Below, piece by piece: positions 16,653-25,420 of a stretch of DNA of 55,320 nt. The translations under genes and the position numbers were made by a program. How positions within the stretch are numbered: position 1 is the stretch's first letter; the number at the start of each line of letters is the position of its first letter. Source of the stretch: Cellulomonas marina (lineage in GTDB: Bacteria > Actinomycetota > Actinomycetes > Actinomycetales > Cellulomonadaceae); the NCBI RefSeq assembly GCF_900111925.1, contig NZ_FOKA01000022.1:1-55320 (forward strand). Direction: 5' to 3'. The notes beneath the pieces are model-generated. The model was given only the letters and a program-made list of their open reading frames with translations. It made no database searches and had not been told where the DNA came from.

Positions 16653-17567
16653 TCAGCCCTGCCGGTACGTGACCGTCAGCGTGTGCTGCTCGCCCGGCTC
16701 GAGCCGGACCGCGTCGGGGGCCACGGCGGCCGTCTCGACGCAGACGAACCCCCTGTGCTCGCCCGGTCCCACGTCCGCCATCCCGGCGGCGACCTCCGCG
16801 CCCGGGTTCCACACCACGGTCGCGGAGGCGCCGGCGGGCAGCACCTCCGTCGTCCCGTCGGCCGTGTCCAGCACGGTGCGCCCGCCGTGCGCGTAGGTCC
16901 GGTCGACCTGCCCGGGGAAGGTCACCGGCGTCCCGGCGGGTGCGTGCCGCCCGCCGTCGACGCGGTCGTCCCAGGGCGCGTCCTCCAGGCCGAGCACGCG
17001 GGTCCCGTCGAGGCCCGGCACCCGCAGGTAGGTGTGCAGCGCGGCCTCGTACGTCCAGGCCTCGTCGTCCGTGTTGGTGACGGTGAGCGCGAGGCCGAGC
17101 TCGCGTCCGACCGCCACCGCCAGGCGCGCGGAGAAGCGGTGGGGCCAGGCGCTCGCGCGCGTCGCCTCGTCGTCCTCGAGCCCGAGCACGACGCGGACGA
17201 CGTCGCCGTCCACCTCGGACCCGACGAGGGACCACGGCACGCGCCGCGCGAACCCGTGCGCCGGGGCGGACCGGTCGTGCCCGTGCGGGCCGAACCACGG
17301 GAAGCAGACCGGGACGCCGCCGCGCACCGGCACGCCCGGCTCCCAGCGCGTCGCGGAGCTCAGCCACAGCCCGGGCCGGCCGCCCGCCGGCTGCCAGGAC
17401 AGCACGTGCGCACCCTGCAGCAGCACGCGCGCCGTCGCCGCGGGACCTGTCACGTCGAGCGCCGGCATCCCGGGCGCGACCTCGACCGGGACGACCGCAC
17501 CGCTCACCGCACCCCCGCTCACCGCGCCTCCGCTCACCGCGCCTCCGCTCACCGCGCCCCCGCTCAC
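16653..17567 (-). CDS. D-hexose-6-phosphate mutarotase (aldose 1-epimerase family)
   Basis: YeaD-like epimerase interconverting alpha and beta anomers of hexose 6-phosphates. Visible are [15 protein letters not shown], the catalytic histidine in [12 protein letters not shown], the second histidine in LHTYLRV, and the catalytic glutamate in [10 protein letters not shown] near the C-terminus. The frame can start at any of five in-frame GTG codons at 17567, 17552, 17537, 17522 and 17507, all inside a 15-bp repeat that encodes VSGGA units. The first overlaps the gntR stop as GTGA and gives 304 residues. The conserved part begins around [12 protein letters not shown]. Translational coupling to gntR suggests that the regulator and the enzyme belong to one sugar-use unit. 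Confidence 0.85.
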   Translation of the reverse strand: MSGGAVSGGAVSGGAVSGGAVSGAVVPVEVAPGMPALDVTGPAATARVLLQGAHVLSWQPAGGRPGLWLSSATRWEPGVPVRGGVPVCFPWFGPHGHDRSAPAHGFARRVPWSLVGSEVDGDVVRVVLGLEDDEATRASAWPHRFSARLAVAVGRELGLALTVTNTDDEAWTYEAALHTYLRVPGLDGTRVLGLEDAPWDDRVDGGRHAPAGTPVTFPGQVDRTYAHGGRTVLDTADGTTEVLPAGASATVVWNPGAEVAAGMADVGPGEHRGFVCVETAAVAPDAVRLEPGEQHTLTVTYRQG

Positions 17568-17575
17568 CGCGCCAC
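17501..17575 (-). repeat. 15-bp x5 repeat carrying an SD-like stretch and GTG start in each unit
   Basis: Plus-strand units CGCTCACCGCGCCTC begin at 17501, 17516, 17531, 17546 and 17561. On the minus strand each reads GAGGCGCGGTGAGCG (variants GGGG and GTGG at the first four bases): a purine-rich, Shine-Dalgarno-like stretch, four bases, then GTG in the mutarotase frame. The 5'-most unit also contains the TGA stop of gntR. Confidence 0.95.
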
Positions 17576-18247
17576 CGCCGTGGGCCGCGCCTCGTCGTGC
17601 TGGGAGAGGAACTCCGACAGGTACGTGTTCGTCTCCTCCACGGCGCGCTCGACGTCCCCGGCGACGATGGCCTCGATGAGGCCGTCGTGCGCGTGGGGGC
17701 CGTGCGTGTCGCCGACGAAGTTGAACCGGATGTTCTCGCCGATGGCGTCGATGAGGTTGTCGTAGAGCGTCAGCAGCACCGGGTTGGCCGCGGCCAGCAG
17801 CACCGCGCGGTGCAGGGCGAGGTCCGTGGCGACCATGCGGTCCATGTCGCCGGCCTCGTAGGCGGCGGACCGCTCGTCGCGGCAGCGCAGGAGCGTGCTC
17901 GCGTCCGTGGCGGAGCGCCGCCGGGCTGCCAGGCGTCCTGCCTCGACCTCGAGCGCGCGGCGCACCTCGATGACGTCGCGCTGGCGGGCGTCGACCATGT
18001 GCCGACCCATGGACACCGCGAGCTCGGAGGTCGACAGCACGTAGGTGCCGGACCCCTGCCGCCGCTCGACGAGGCCGGAGTGCGCGAGGGACTGCACCGC
18101 CTCGCGCACGGTGTTGCGGCCCACGCCCAGCAGCTCGACGAGCGCCGGCTCCGGGGGGATGCGGGTGCCGACCGGCCACTCGCCGGAGACGATCCGTGCG
18201 CGCAGGGCCTCGACCGCGCCGTCGATGAGTCCGGTCCGTCGTGTCAT
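17564..18247 (-). CDS. GntR-family transcriptional regulator (FadR subfamily)
   Basis: A 227-residue repressor-type protein. The N-terminal winged helix-turn-helix covers residues 1-75 ([41 protein letters not shown] is the GntR signature). An all-helical FCD ligand domain follows, with the metal/acid-binding pattern D-x3-H in [14 protein letters not shown] and a later H in the [11 protein letters not shown] segment. FCD proteins usually bind carboxylates or sugar acids. The gene overlaps the mutarotase start by four bases. It diverges from argS across 123 bases and may control its own unit through that gap. Confidence 0.9.
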   Translation of the reverse strand: MTRRTGLIDGAVEALRARIVSGEWPVGTRIPPEPALVELLGVGRNTVREAVQSLAHSGLVERRQGSGTYVLSTSELAVSMGRHMVDARQRDVIEVRRALEVEAGRLAARRRSATDASTLLRCRDERSAAYEAGDMDRMVATDLALHRAVLLAAANPVLLTLYDNLIDAIGENIRFNFVGDTHGPHAHDGLIEAIVAGDVERAVEETNTYLSEFLSQHDEARPTAVAR

Positions 18248-18358
18248 CCCCGGAGGGCTCCCCGCTGCGGCATGGCGTGCAGTCAACACCGCGAGGTCGT
18301 CCCAGGGCCAGCGAGGTCGCCCCGGCGGACGACCGCCGGGCCGTGCCCACGGCCTCGG

Positions 18359-18364
18359 TACCCT
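18359..18364 (+). promoter_or_regulatory. argS -10 element, apparently leaderless
   Basis: TACCCT fits the TANNNT actinobacterial -10. Six bases separate it from the GTG at 18371, so transcription would begin at or next to the start codon. No Shine-Dalgarno is present, which agrees with a leaderless mRNA. Confidence 0.6.
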
Positions 18365-18370
18365 GGCCCG

Positions 18371-20050
18371 GTGACCCCCCTCCAGCTGGCGCAGGCCGTC
18401 CGCGCCGCCCTCGTGCAGGCCGTCGAGGACGGCACCCTCGCGCTCGACCCGGCGCTGCTGCCCGACGAGGTGCGCATGGAGCGGCCGCGCCAGCGCGAGC
18501 ACGGGGACTGGGCGACGAACGTCGCGCTGCAGCTGGGCAAGAAGGCCGGCACGAACCCCCGGGACCTGGCGGCCGACCTGGCGGCCCGGCTCGGCGCGAC
18601 GCCGGGCGTCGCATCCGTCGAGGTGGCCGGCCCCGGCTTCCTCAACGTGCGCCTCGACGCAGCCGCCGCGGGCGAGCTCGCCCGCACCGTCGTCGAGCAG
18701 GGGGAGGCGTACGGCCGCAACGACACCCTCGCGGGGGTCGCGCTCAACCTCGAGTTCGTCTCGGCCAACCCGACCGGTCCGCTGCACATCGGCGGCGTGC
18801 GCTGGGCGGCGGTGGGGGACAGCCTCGCGCGCGTCCTGCAGGCCTCCGGCGCCTCGGTGACCCGGGAGTACTACTTCAACGACCACGGCGCGCAGATCGA
18901 CCGCTTCGCCCGCTCGCTGCTGGCACGCGCCCTCGGTCAGGACGCGCCCGAGGACGGCTACGGCGGGCAGTACATCGCCGACATCGCCGACCGCGTCGTG
19001 GCCGACGCGCTCGCGGCGGGGGAGCCGGACCCGCGCACGCTGCCCGCTGCCGAGGCGACGGAGGCGTTCCGCGCCCGCGGCGTGGAGCTCATGTTCGGCG
19101 AGATCAAGGCCTCGCTGCACGCGTTCCGCGTCGACTTCGACGTGTACTTCCACGAGGACTCGCTGCACGAGAGCGGTGCGGTGGAGCGCGCGGTGGCCCG
19201 CCTGCGGGAGCTCGGCCACGTGTACGACGCCGACGGCGCCGTGTGGCTGCGCACCACGGACTTCGGCGACGACAAGGACCGTGTCGTCATCAAGTCCGAC
19301 GGCGAGGCCGCGTACATCGCCGGTGACATCGCCTACTACCTCGACAAGCGCGAGCGCGGCGCCGACCGCGTCGTCATCATGCTCGGCGCCGACCACCACG
19401 GGTACATCGGCCGCATGATGGCCGTCTGCGCGGCCTTCGGGGACACCCCGCACGTCAACCTCGAGATCCTCATCGGGCAGATGGTGAACCTCGTGCGCGA
19501 GGGGCAGCCGATGCGCATGAGCAAGCGCGCGGGGACGGTCGTGACGATCGACGACCTCGTCGACGCGGTCGGCGTCGATGCCGCGCGGTACTCGCTGGCG
19601 CGCTCGTCGGCGGACTCGAGCATCGACCTCGACCTGGACCTGCTGTCCCGGGCGACGAACGAGAACCCGGTCTTCTACGTGCAGTACGCCCACGCCCGCA
19701 CGGTCAACGTCGGGCGCAACGCGGCCGACGCCGGCGTGCGCCGCGAGGACGGCTTCGACGCCTCCCTGCTGGACCACGAGTCGGAGGCGGTGCTGCTTGG
19801 GCAGCTCGCGGAGCTGCCGCGGATCGTCGCGCAGGCCGCCGAGCTGCGCGAGCCGCACCGCGTCGCCCGCTACCTCGAGGAGCTGGCCGGCGCGTACCAC
19901 AAGTGGTACGACCAGCGCCGCGTCACCCCCTTCGGCGACGAGACCGTCTCCGACACCCACCGCACGCGGCTGTGGCTCAACGACGCGACGCGGCAGGTCC
20001 TCGCCAACGGGCTGGGGCTGCTCGGGGTGAGCGCGCCGGAGCGGATGTGA
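18371..20050 (+). CDS. argS: arginyl-tRNA synthetase
   Basis: Class Ia synthetase of 559 residues charging tRNA-Arg. The N-terminal add-1 domain is followed by the HIGH-type signature [23 protein letters not shown], the zinc-free catalytic fold with [13 protein letters not shown], and the KMSKS-equivalent MRMSKRAGT. The C-terminal anticodon-binding DALR domain ends in [13 protein letters not shown], the usual ArgS terminus. GTG 18371 matches the family start. Its TGA overlaps the lysA GTG by four bases, the classic actinobacterial argS-lysA pair. Confidence 0.98.
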   Translation: MTPLQLAQAVRAALVQAVEDGTLALDPALLPDEVRMERPRQREHGDWATNVALQLGKKAGTNPRDLAADLAARLGATPGVASVEVAGPGFLNVRLDAAAAGELARTVVEQGEAYGRNDTLAGVALNLEFVSANPTGPLHIGGVRWAAVGDSLARVLQASGASVTREYYFNDHGAQIDRFARSLLARALGQDAPEDGYGGQYIADIADRVVADALAAGEPDPRTLPAAEATEAFRARGVELMFGEIKASLHAFRVDFDVYFHEDSLHESGAVERAVARLRELGHVYDADGAVWLRTTDFGDDKDRVVIKSDGEAAYIAGDIAYYLDKRERGADRVVIMLGADHHGYIGRMMAVCAAFGDTPHVNLEILIGQMVNLVREGQPMRMSKRAGTVVTIDDLVDAVGVDAARYSLARSSADSSIDLDLDLLSRATNENPVFYVQYAHARTVNVGRNAADAGVRREDGFDASLLDHESEAVLLGQLAELPRIVAQAAELREPHRVARYLEELAGAYHKWYDQRRVTPFGDETVSDTHRTRLWLNDATRQVLANGLGLLGVSAPERM

Positions 20051-21507
20051 CCGGCGCCGCGGACGAGGCAGCCGGCGACGCAGCCGGCGACGGCCGTCCC
20101 GACGTCGCGGCCGGTCCCGCGCCGACGACGACCGGCACCCCCGTCCCCACCTCCGTGCCCGGCGAGCCGTGGTCGGCCGGCGTCACCCGGGGGCCCGACG
20201 GCGCCCTCCGGGTGGCCGGCGCCGACCTGCGCGAGCTCGTCGCCGCGCACGGCACGCCCGCCTACCTGCTCGACGAGGCCGACCTGCGTGCGCGGGCCCG
20301 CGCCTACCGGGACGCGTTCACCGAGGCCTTCGCCGCCGTGGGCGCCGGCGTGGACGTGTACTACGCCGGCAAGGCGCTGCTGACGGTCGCGGTGGCGCGG
20401 TGGGTGCACGACGAGGGGCTGCGCATCGACACCGCCACCGGCGGGGAGCTGGCCGTGGCGCTGCGAGCCGGCGTGCCCGGCGCCCACATCGGCCTGCACG
20501 GCAACAACAAGTCCGACGCGGAGCTCGAGGCCGCGGTGGCCGCCGGCGTCGGTCGGGTCGTGCTCGACTCGCTCGTCGAGATCGGGCGGGTGGCGGCCGT
20601 CGCGCAGCGGCACGGCGTGCGGGTGCCGGTCATGGTGCGCGTGACCACCGGCGTGCACGCGGGCGGCCACGAGTACATCTCGACCGCCCACGAGGACCAG
20701 AAGTTCGGGCTGTCCGTCGCCGTCCCGGCCGGGGCGCAGGACAGCCCGGCGATGACGGCGCTGCTCGCGGTGCTGGACCACCCGGGGCTCGAGCTCGTCG
20801 GGATCCACAGCCACATCGGCTCGCAGATCCTCGACGCGGAGGGCTTCGTCGTGGCCGCACGGGCCGTGCTCACGCTGCGCGGCGAGCTGGCCCGGCGCAC
20901 GGGCGTGCTCGTGCCCGAGGTCGACCTCGGCGGCGGCTACGGCATCGCCTACCTGCCGGGCGAGCGCGCGCTGGACCCGGTGGTCGTCGCCGGGCGGCTC
21001 GCGCAGGGGGTCGCCGCGGTGGCGGCCGAGCTGGACCAGCCGCTGCCGCGGTTCTCCATCGAACCGGGCCGTGCGATCGCGGGGCCGGCGGGGCTGACGG
21101 TCTACGAGGTCGGCACGGTCAAGCCCGTGCGCACCGAGGACGGGACCGTACGGACGTACGTCTCCGTCGACGGCGGCATGAGCGACAACCTGCGCACCGC
21201 GCTGTACGGCGCGAGCTACCACGCCGAGCTCGGCGACCGGGTGTCGGACGCCCCGGGGGTGCCGGCGCGCGTGGTCGGCAAGCACTGCGAGAGCGGTGAC
21301 GTGGTCGTGCGCGACGTGGTGCTGCCCGGCGACGTGCGCGCGGGCGACCTGCTCGTCGTCCCGGCCACCGGCGCCTACGGACGGTCGATGGCGTCCAACT
21401 ACAACCAGGTGCCGCGCCCGCCCGTCGTCGCGGTCCGCGACGGGGCCGCCCGCGTCCTCGTGCGCCGCGAGACCGTCGAGGACCTGCTCGCGCTCGACCT
21501 GGGATAG
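20047..21507 (+). CDS. lysA: diaminopimelate decarboxylase
   Basis: PLP-dependent fold-type III enzyme that performs the last step of lysine synthesis, decarboxylating meso-diaminopimelate. Visible are the Schiff-base lysine in [26 protein letters not shown], the HSHIGSQI histidine motif, the glycine loop [20 protein letters not shown], and the dimer-face cysteine motif [11 protein letters not shown]. 486 residues; the first ~45 are a variable Asp/Ala/Gly/Pro-rich tail containing a short duplicated AAGD unit. Start GTG overlaps the argS stop (GTGA), implying coupled translation. Confidence 0.97.
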   Translation: MTGAADEAAGDAAGDGRPDVAAGPAPTTTGTPVPTSVPGEPWSAGVTRGPDGALRVAGADLRELVAAHGTPAYLLDEADLRARARAYRDAFTEAFAAVGAGVDVYYAGKALLTVAVARWVHDEGLRIDTATGGELAVALRAGVPGAHIGLHGNNKSDAELEAAVAAGVGRVVLDSLVEIGRVAAVAQRHGVRVPVMVRVTTGVHAGGHEYISTAHEDQKFGLSVAVPAGAQDSPAMTALLAVLDHPGLELVGIHSHIGSQILDAEGFVVAARAVLTLRGELARRTGVLVPEVDLGGGYGIAYLPGERALDPVVVAGRLAQGVAAVAAELDQPLPRFSIEPGRAIAGPAGLTVYEVGTVKPVRTEDGTVRTYVSVDGGMSDNLRTALYGASYHAELGDRVSDAPGVPARVVGKHCESGDVVVRDVVLPGDVRAGDLLVVPATGAYGRSMASNYNQVPRPPVVAVRDGAARVLVRRETVEDLLALDLG

Positions 21508-21564
21508 CGCGTCCCGCGGACGGGCGCTCGCGGACGGACGCCCGGTCCCCGGCACCGCCACCCC

Positions 21565-21570
21565 TATCCT
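21565..21570 (+). promoter_or_regulatory. probable -10 of the hom-thrC-thrB operon
   Basis: TATCCT lies in the 150-base gap after lysA, about 88 bases before the hom start. An imperfect hairpin (about 21521-21550) precedes it and could end the argS-lysA transcript. No clear -35 is visible. Confidence 0.45.
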
Positions 21571-21657
21571 GTGACCCGCCCGCCCCGGACCACGCGGGTG
21601 CCGTCCTCGTCCTCCGGACGAGCCGCCGTACCGACCCATCGCCAGGAGGCAGCCCCC

Positions 21658-23001
21658 GTGAGCGCACCGAACCCGCGGCCGACGACGACCGGGGGCGCGC
21701 CGCTGCGGGTCGCCCTGCTCGGCTGCGGCGTCGTCGGGACGGAGGTCGTGCGGCTGCTCACGACGCAGGCGGCGGAACTCGCCTCCCGCGTGGGCGCGCC
21801 GCTCGAGCTCGTCGGCGTCGCGGTCCGCGACGTGTCGGCACCCCGCGACGCCGTCGTCGACCGGGCCCTGCTGACGACGGACGCCGAGGCGCTGGTGGAC
21901 CGCGCGGACGTCGTCGTGGAGGTCATGGGCGGCATCGAGCCGGCCCGCGGGCTGCTCCTGCGCGCGCTGCGCGGCGGCGCGTCGGTCGTCACCGCCAACA
22001 AGGCGCTCCTGGCGCAGGACGGGCCCACCCTCTACGCCGCGGCGGACGCCGCGGGCGTCGACCTGTACTTCGAGGCCGCGGTCGCGGGTGCCATCCCCAT
22101 CGTCCGGCCGGTGCGGGAGTCGCTCGTCGGGGACCGGGTGCGCCGGGTGCTCGGCATCGTCAACGGCACGACGAACTACGTCCTCGACCGGATGGCCACC
22201 GACGGCCTCGACCTGGCCGCCGCCGTCGCCGAGGCGCAGGCGCTGGGCTACGCGGAGGCCGACCCGACGGCCGACGTCGAGGGCCACGACGCCGCCGCGA
22301 AGGCCGCCATCCTCGCCTCCCTCGCGTTCCACACCCGGGTGCGGCTCGACGACGTCGACCGCACCGGGATCACCGGGCTCACGGCGCAGGACGTCGCGTG
22401 GGCGGCGCGCACAGGCCACGTCCTGAAGCTGCTCGCGGTCGCCGAGCAAGTGGACGGGCCGGACGGCGGCGCCCTGGACGTGCACGTCCGCCCGGCGCTC
22501 GTCCCCGCCGGGCACCCCCTGGCCGGTGTGCGCGGCGCCTTCAACGCGGTCTTCGTCGAGGCGGAGGCCGCGGGGGAGCTCATGTTCTACGGGCGCGGCG
22601 CCGGCGGGGCGCCGACGTCGTCGGCCGTGCTGGGCGACGTCGTGTCGGTGGCCCGGCACCGCGTGCTGGGCGGTCGCGGCCCGGTCGAGTCCTCCTACGC
22701 CGAGCTGCCCGTGCAGGACCCCGGGCTCGCGCGCAGCCGCTTCCAGCTCCGCCTCGAGGTCGACGACCGGCCCGGCGTGCTCGCCCAGGTCGCCTCCGAG
22801 CTCGCCGAGCGCGGGATCTCCATCGAGGCGGTGCAGCAGACCGTCGAGCCCGACGGCGCGGCGGGTGCAGCCGTGCTCGTCCTCACCACCCACACCGCCA
22901 CCGCCGCGGCCCTGCACGCGACGGTCGAGGCGCTGCGGGACCTCGACGCCGTCCGCGACGTGGTCTCCGTGCTGTCCGTCCTGCGAGTCGAGGAGCCCTG
23001 A
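21658..23001 (+). CDS. hom: homoserine dehydrogenase with ACT domain
   Basis: Reduces aspartate semialdehyde to homoserine with NAD(P)H, the branch point to threonine and methionine. 447 residues: Rossmann domain with [11 protein letters not shown], catalytic domain with [33 protein letters not shown] and the lysine-containing [21 protein letters not shown]-terminal ACT domain ([23 protein letters not shown]) follows and is the expected threonine feedback site. GTG at 21658 has AGGAGG nine bases upstream. First gene of hom-thrC-thrB; its stop shares one base with the thrC start. Confidence 0.97.
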   Translation: MSAPNPRPTTTGGAPLRVALLGCGVVGTEVVRLLTTQAAELASRVGAPLELVGVAVRDVSAPRDAVVDRALLTTDAEALVDRADVVVEVMGGIEPARGLLLRALRGGASVVTANKALLAQDGPTLYAAADAAGVDLYFEAAVAGAIPIVRPVRESLVGDRVRRVLGIVNGTTNYVLDRMATDGLDLAAAVAEAQALGYAEADPTADVEGHDAAAKAAILASLAFHTRVRLDDVDRTGITGLTAQDVAWAARTGHVLKLLAVAEQVDGPDGGALDVHVRPALVPAGHPLAGVRGAFNAVFVEAEAAGELMFYGRGAGGAPTSSAVLGDVVSVARHRVLGGRGPVESSYAELPVQDPGLARSRFQLRLEVDDRPGVLAQVASELAERGISIEAVQQTVEPDGAAGAAVLVLTTHTATAAALHATVEALRDLDAVRDVVSVLSVLRVEEP

Positions 23002-24089
23002 TGGCCCACCAGTGGCGTGGCGTGATCGCCGAGTACGCCGACCGCCTGCCGGCGCACGTGCAGCGCACCGTCGTCACCCTGGCCGAGGGCGGCACACCGC
23101 TCGTGCCGCTGCCGGTGCTCTCCGAGCGCATCGGGGCCGAGGTGTTCGCGAAGGTCGAGGGCATGAACCCGACCGGGTCCTTCAAGGACCGCGGGATGAC
23201 GACGGCGATGTCGGCGGCGGCGGACCGCGGCGCGAAGGCCGTCGTGTGCGCGAGCACGGGCAACACCTCCGCGGCGGCCGCCGCCTACGCGACGCGCGCC
23301 GGCATGGTCTGCGCGGTCCTCGTGCCCGACGGCAAGATCGCCATGGGCAAGCTGTCCCAGGCGATCGCGCACGGCGCCCGCCTCCTGCAGGTCGACGGCA
23401 ACTTCGACGACTGCCTCGTCGCCGCCCGCAAGCTGGCCGAGGCGTACCCCGTCGAGCTCGTCAACTCGGTCAACCCGGACCGCATCGAGGGGCAGAAGAC
23501 CGCCGCGTTCGAGGTCGTCGACGCCCTCGGCGACGCGCCGGACATCCACGTCCTGCCGGTCGGCAACGCGGGCAACATCACCGCCTACTGGAAGGGCTAC
23601 CGCGAGTACGCGGGGCTCGACGCCGGCGCGGACCTGCCGGCGCTCGCCACCCGGACCCCCGCCATGTGGGGCTTCCAGGCCGCCGGCGCCGCGCCGATCG
23701 TGCTCGGCCACCCCGTCACGCACCCCGAGACGGTCGCCACGGCGATCCGGATCGGCAACCCGGCCTCCTGGCCCCAGGCGCAGGAGGCGCGGGACACGTC
23801 GGGGGGCCTGGTCGAGGCCGTGACCGACGAGCAGATCCTCGCCGCGCACCGGTTCCTGTCCGCCGAGAACGGGGTCTTCGTCGAGCCGGCGTCGGCCGCA
23901 GGGATCGCGGGCCTGCTGGCGCTGCACGAGCAGGGGCGCGTCCCGGCCGGCGCCCGGATCGTCGTGACGGTCACCGGCCACGGCCTCAAGGACCCGCAGT
24001 GGGCCCTGCGCGCCGCCGACGGCAGCGACGTCGTCCCCGAGCGCGTGGGCGCCGACGTCGTGTCGGTCGCCGCCGCGCTCGGCCTCTGA
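23001..24089 (+). CDS. thrC: threonine synthase
   Basis: PLP enzyme converting O-phosphohomoserine to threonine. 362 residues of the short actinobacterial type. The PLP lysine lies in [12 protein letters not shown], the cofactor phosphate loop in [17 protein letters not shown], and the conserved [13 protein letters not shown] asparagine loop is present. Start ATG shares its A with the hom TGA (TGATG), so translation is coupled. Confidence 0.98.
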   Translation: MAHQWRGVIAEYADRLPAHVQRTVVTLAEGGTPLVPLPVLSERIGAEVFAKVEGMNPTGSFKDRGMTTAMSAAADRGAKAVVCASTGNTSAAAAAYATRAGMVCAVLVPDGKIAMGKLSQAIAHGARLLQVDGNFDDCLVAARKLAEAYPVELVNSVNPDRIEGQKTAAFEVVDALGDAPDIHVLPVGNAGNITAYWKGYREYAGLDAGADLPALATRTPAMWGFQAAGAAPIVLGHPVTHPETVATAIRIGNPASWPQAQEARDTSGGLVEAVTDEQILAAHRFLSAENGVFVEPASAAGIAGLLALHEQGRVPAGARIVVTVTGHGLKDPQWALRAADGSDVVPERVGADVVSVAAALGL

Positions 24090-24094
24090 CCGCC

Positions 24095-25018
24095 GTGCGC
24101 CTGCGCACGGAGCACGTGCGGGTGCGGGTGCCCGCGACCAGCGCGAACCTCGGCCCCGGCTACGACGCCCTCGGCCTCGCCCTCGACCTGCAGGACGAGG
24201 TCGAGGTGTGGGCGCACCCGCGGGCGGCGGTCACGGTGGAGGTCGTCGGCGAGGGGGCCGGGGAGGTGGCCGACGACGAGCGGCACCTCGTCGCCCGCGC
24301 GCTGCTCGAGACGCTCGACGAGGTGGGGGCGCCGCGGACGGGCCTGCACCTGCGGTGCACCAACCGGATCCCGCACGGGCGCGGGCTCGGGTCGTCCGCC
24401 GCCGCGGTCGTCGGCGGCATCCTCGCCGCCCGCGCGCTGCTGGGGGAGCCCGACGAGCTCGACGCGGCCGCGGTGCTGACCCTCGCCACCCGGCTCGAGG
24501 GGCACCCCGACAACGCGGCGCCCGCGGTGCTCGGCGGGCTCACCCTCGCCTGGACGCCCGGGCCGCACGCGGTCGGGCTGCCGCTGCACCCGTCCGTGGT
24601 GCCGCTCGTCGCGGTGCCGCCGGTCCGCCTGGCCACCGCACGGGCGCGCTCGGTCCTGCCCGCGCAGGTGCCGCACGCCGACGCCGCGTTCGCGCTGGCG
24701 CGGGCGGCACTGCTCGTCGAGGCGCTGGGCCGCCGGCCGGAGCTGCTGCTCGCGGCGACCGCCGACCGGCTCCACCAGGAGTACCGGCGCGAGGTCATGC
24801 CCGACTCGCTCGCGCTCGTGGACGTCCTGCGGCGGGCGGGGGTGCCGGCCGTGGTGTCGGGGGCGGGGCCGACCGTCCTCGTGCTCGGCGTCCGCGACGC
24901 CGACGGGCGGGTGCCGGCGGCGGAGGCGCTCGACGCCGCCTTCGGCGGGGCGATGGTGGGCTGGCGCGTCCTGAGCCCGGGCGTCGCGACGCGGGGAGGG
25001 CACGCCGTCGGGGCGTGA
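24095..25018 (+). CDS. thrB: homoserine kinase
   Basis: GHMP-family kinase phosphorylating homoserine, supplying the thrC substrate. It shows the N-terminal VPATSANLGPGYDALGLAL motif, the ATP loop PHGRGLGSSAAAVVGG, LEGHPDNAAPAVLGG and the C-terminal VVSGAGPTVLVL. 307 residues, normal. GTG 24095 is five bases beyond the thrC stop. Last gene of the operon; a hairpin follows at 25026. Confidence 0.97.
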   Translation: MRLRTEHVRVRVPATSANLGPGYDALGLALDLQDEVEVWAHPRAAVTVEVVGEGAGEVADDERHLVARALLETLDEVGAPRTGLHLRCTNRIPHGRGLGSSAAAVVGGILAARALLGEPDELDAAAVLTLATRLEGHPDNAAPAVLGGLTLAWTPGPHAVGLPLHPSVVPLVAVPPVRLATARARSVLPAQVPHADAAFALARAALLVEALGRRPELLLAATADRLHQEYRREVMPDSLALVDVLRRAGVPAVVSGAGPTVLVLGVRDADGRVPAAEALDAAFGGAMVGWRVLSPGVATRGGHAVGA

Positions 25019-25025
25019 CCCGGGG

Positions 25026-25047
25026 CGGCCGGCTGGTCCACCGGCCG
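25026..25047 (+). terminator. hairpin after thrB
   Basis: A perfect seven-base stem (CGGCCGG/CCGGCCG) with an eight-base loop starts eight bases after the thrB stop. There is no T-run. Confidence 0.5.
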
Positions 25048-25080
25048 GTCGATCGGCAGGTCGATCGGCAGGTCGATCCG
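25047..25080. repeat. 12-bp x2.8 tandem repeat between thrB and rho
   Basis: GGTCGATCGGCA at 25047 and 25059, then a partial third copy to 25080. It directly abuts the thrB hairpin. Non-coding. Confidence 0.88.
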
Positions 25081-25420
25081 AGGGGCGCGGCGCTGCGCCG
25101 TGCGGGTGGTCCTCGACGTGATCTGCGTCGCCGTCCAGGGCCGCGAGGGGCCCGGGTGCTATTGTCCTCCCGTCCCCCCGAGACCGGCGCTGCCCTACCG
25201 GTGCCGTCGGCGCACCTCCGCCGCACGGCCCCGCCCGAGCCCGCCGGCCCCGACGAGCCCCGCTCCATGGCGGAGTCGAGGCGGAGTCCGGCGGGGGACG
25301 ATCCCAGCCGCTGCTCGCACCGACACCGGTGACCGCGGCGCTCCAACCCCGTGCCGGCACGCGCCCGCACGGACCGGCCGTCCCGCAGCGGCGGCCGCCG
25401 ACGAGGGGGAAGGGTCCTTC
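25081..25420 (+). promoter_or_regulatory. long rho leader with extended -10
   Basis: A 340-base stretch without a gene precedes rho. TGCTATTGT at 25157-25165 looks like an extended -10 (TGN-TATTGT), giving a leader of roughly 250 bases. The leader contains GC-rich inverted segments and a C-rich stretch at 25166-25178, a plausible Rho loading region for autogenous control as known for rho in other bacteria. No conserved riboswitch is recognised. Confidence 0.4.
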
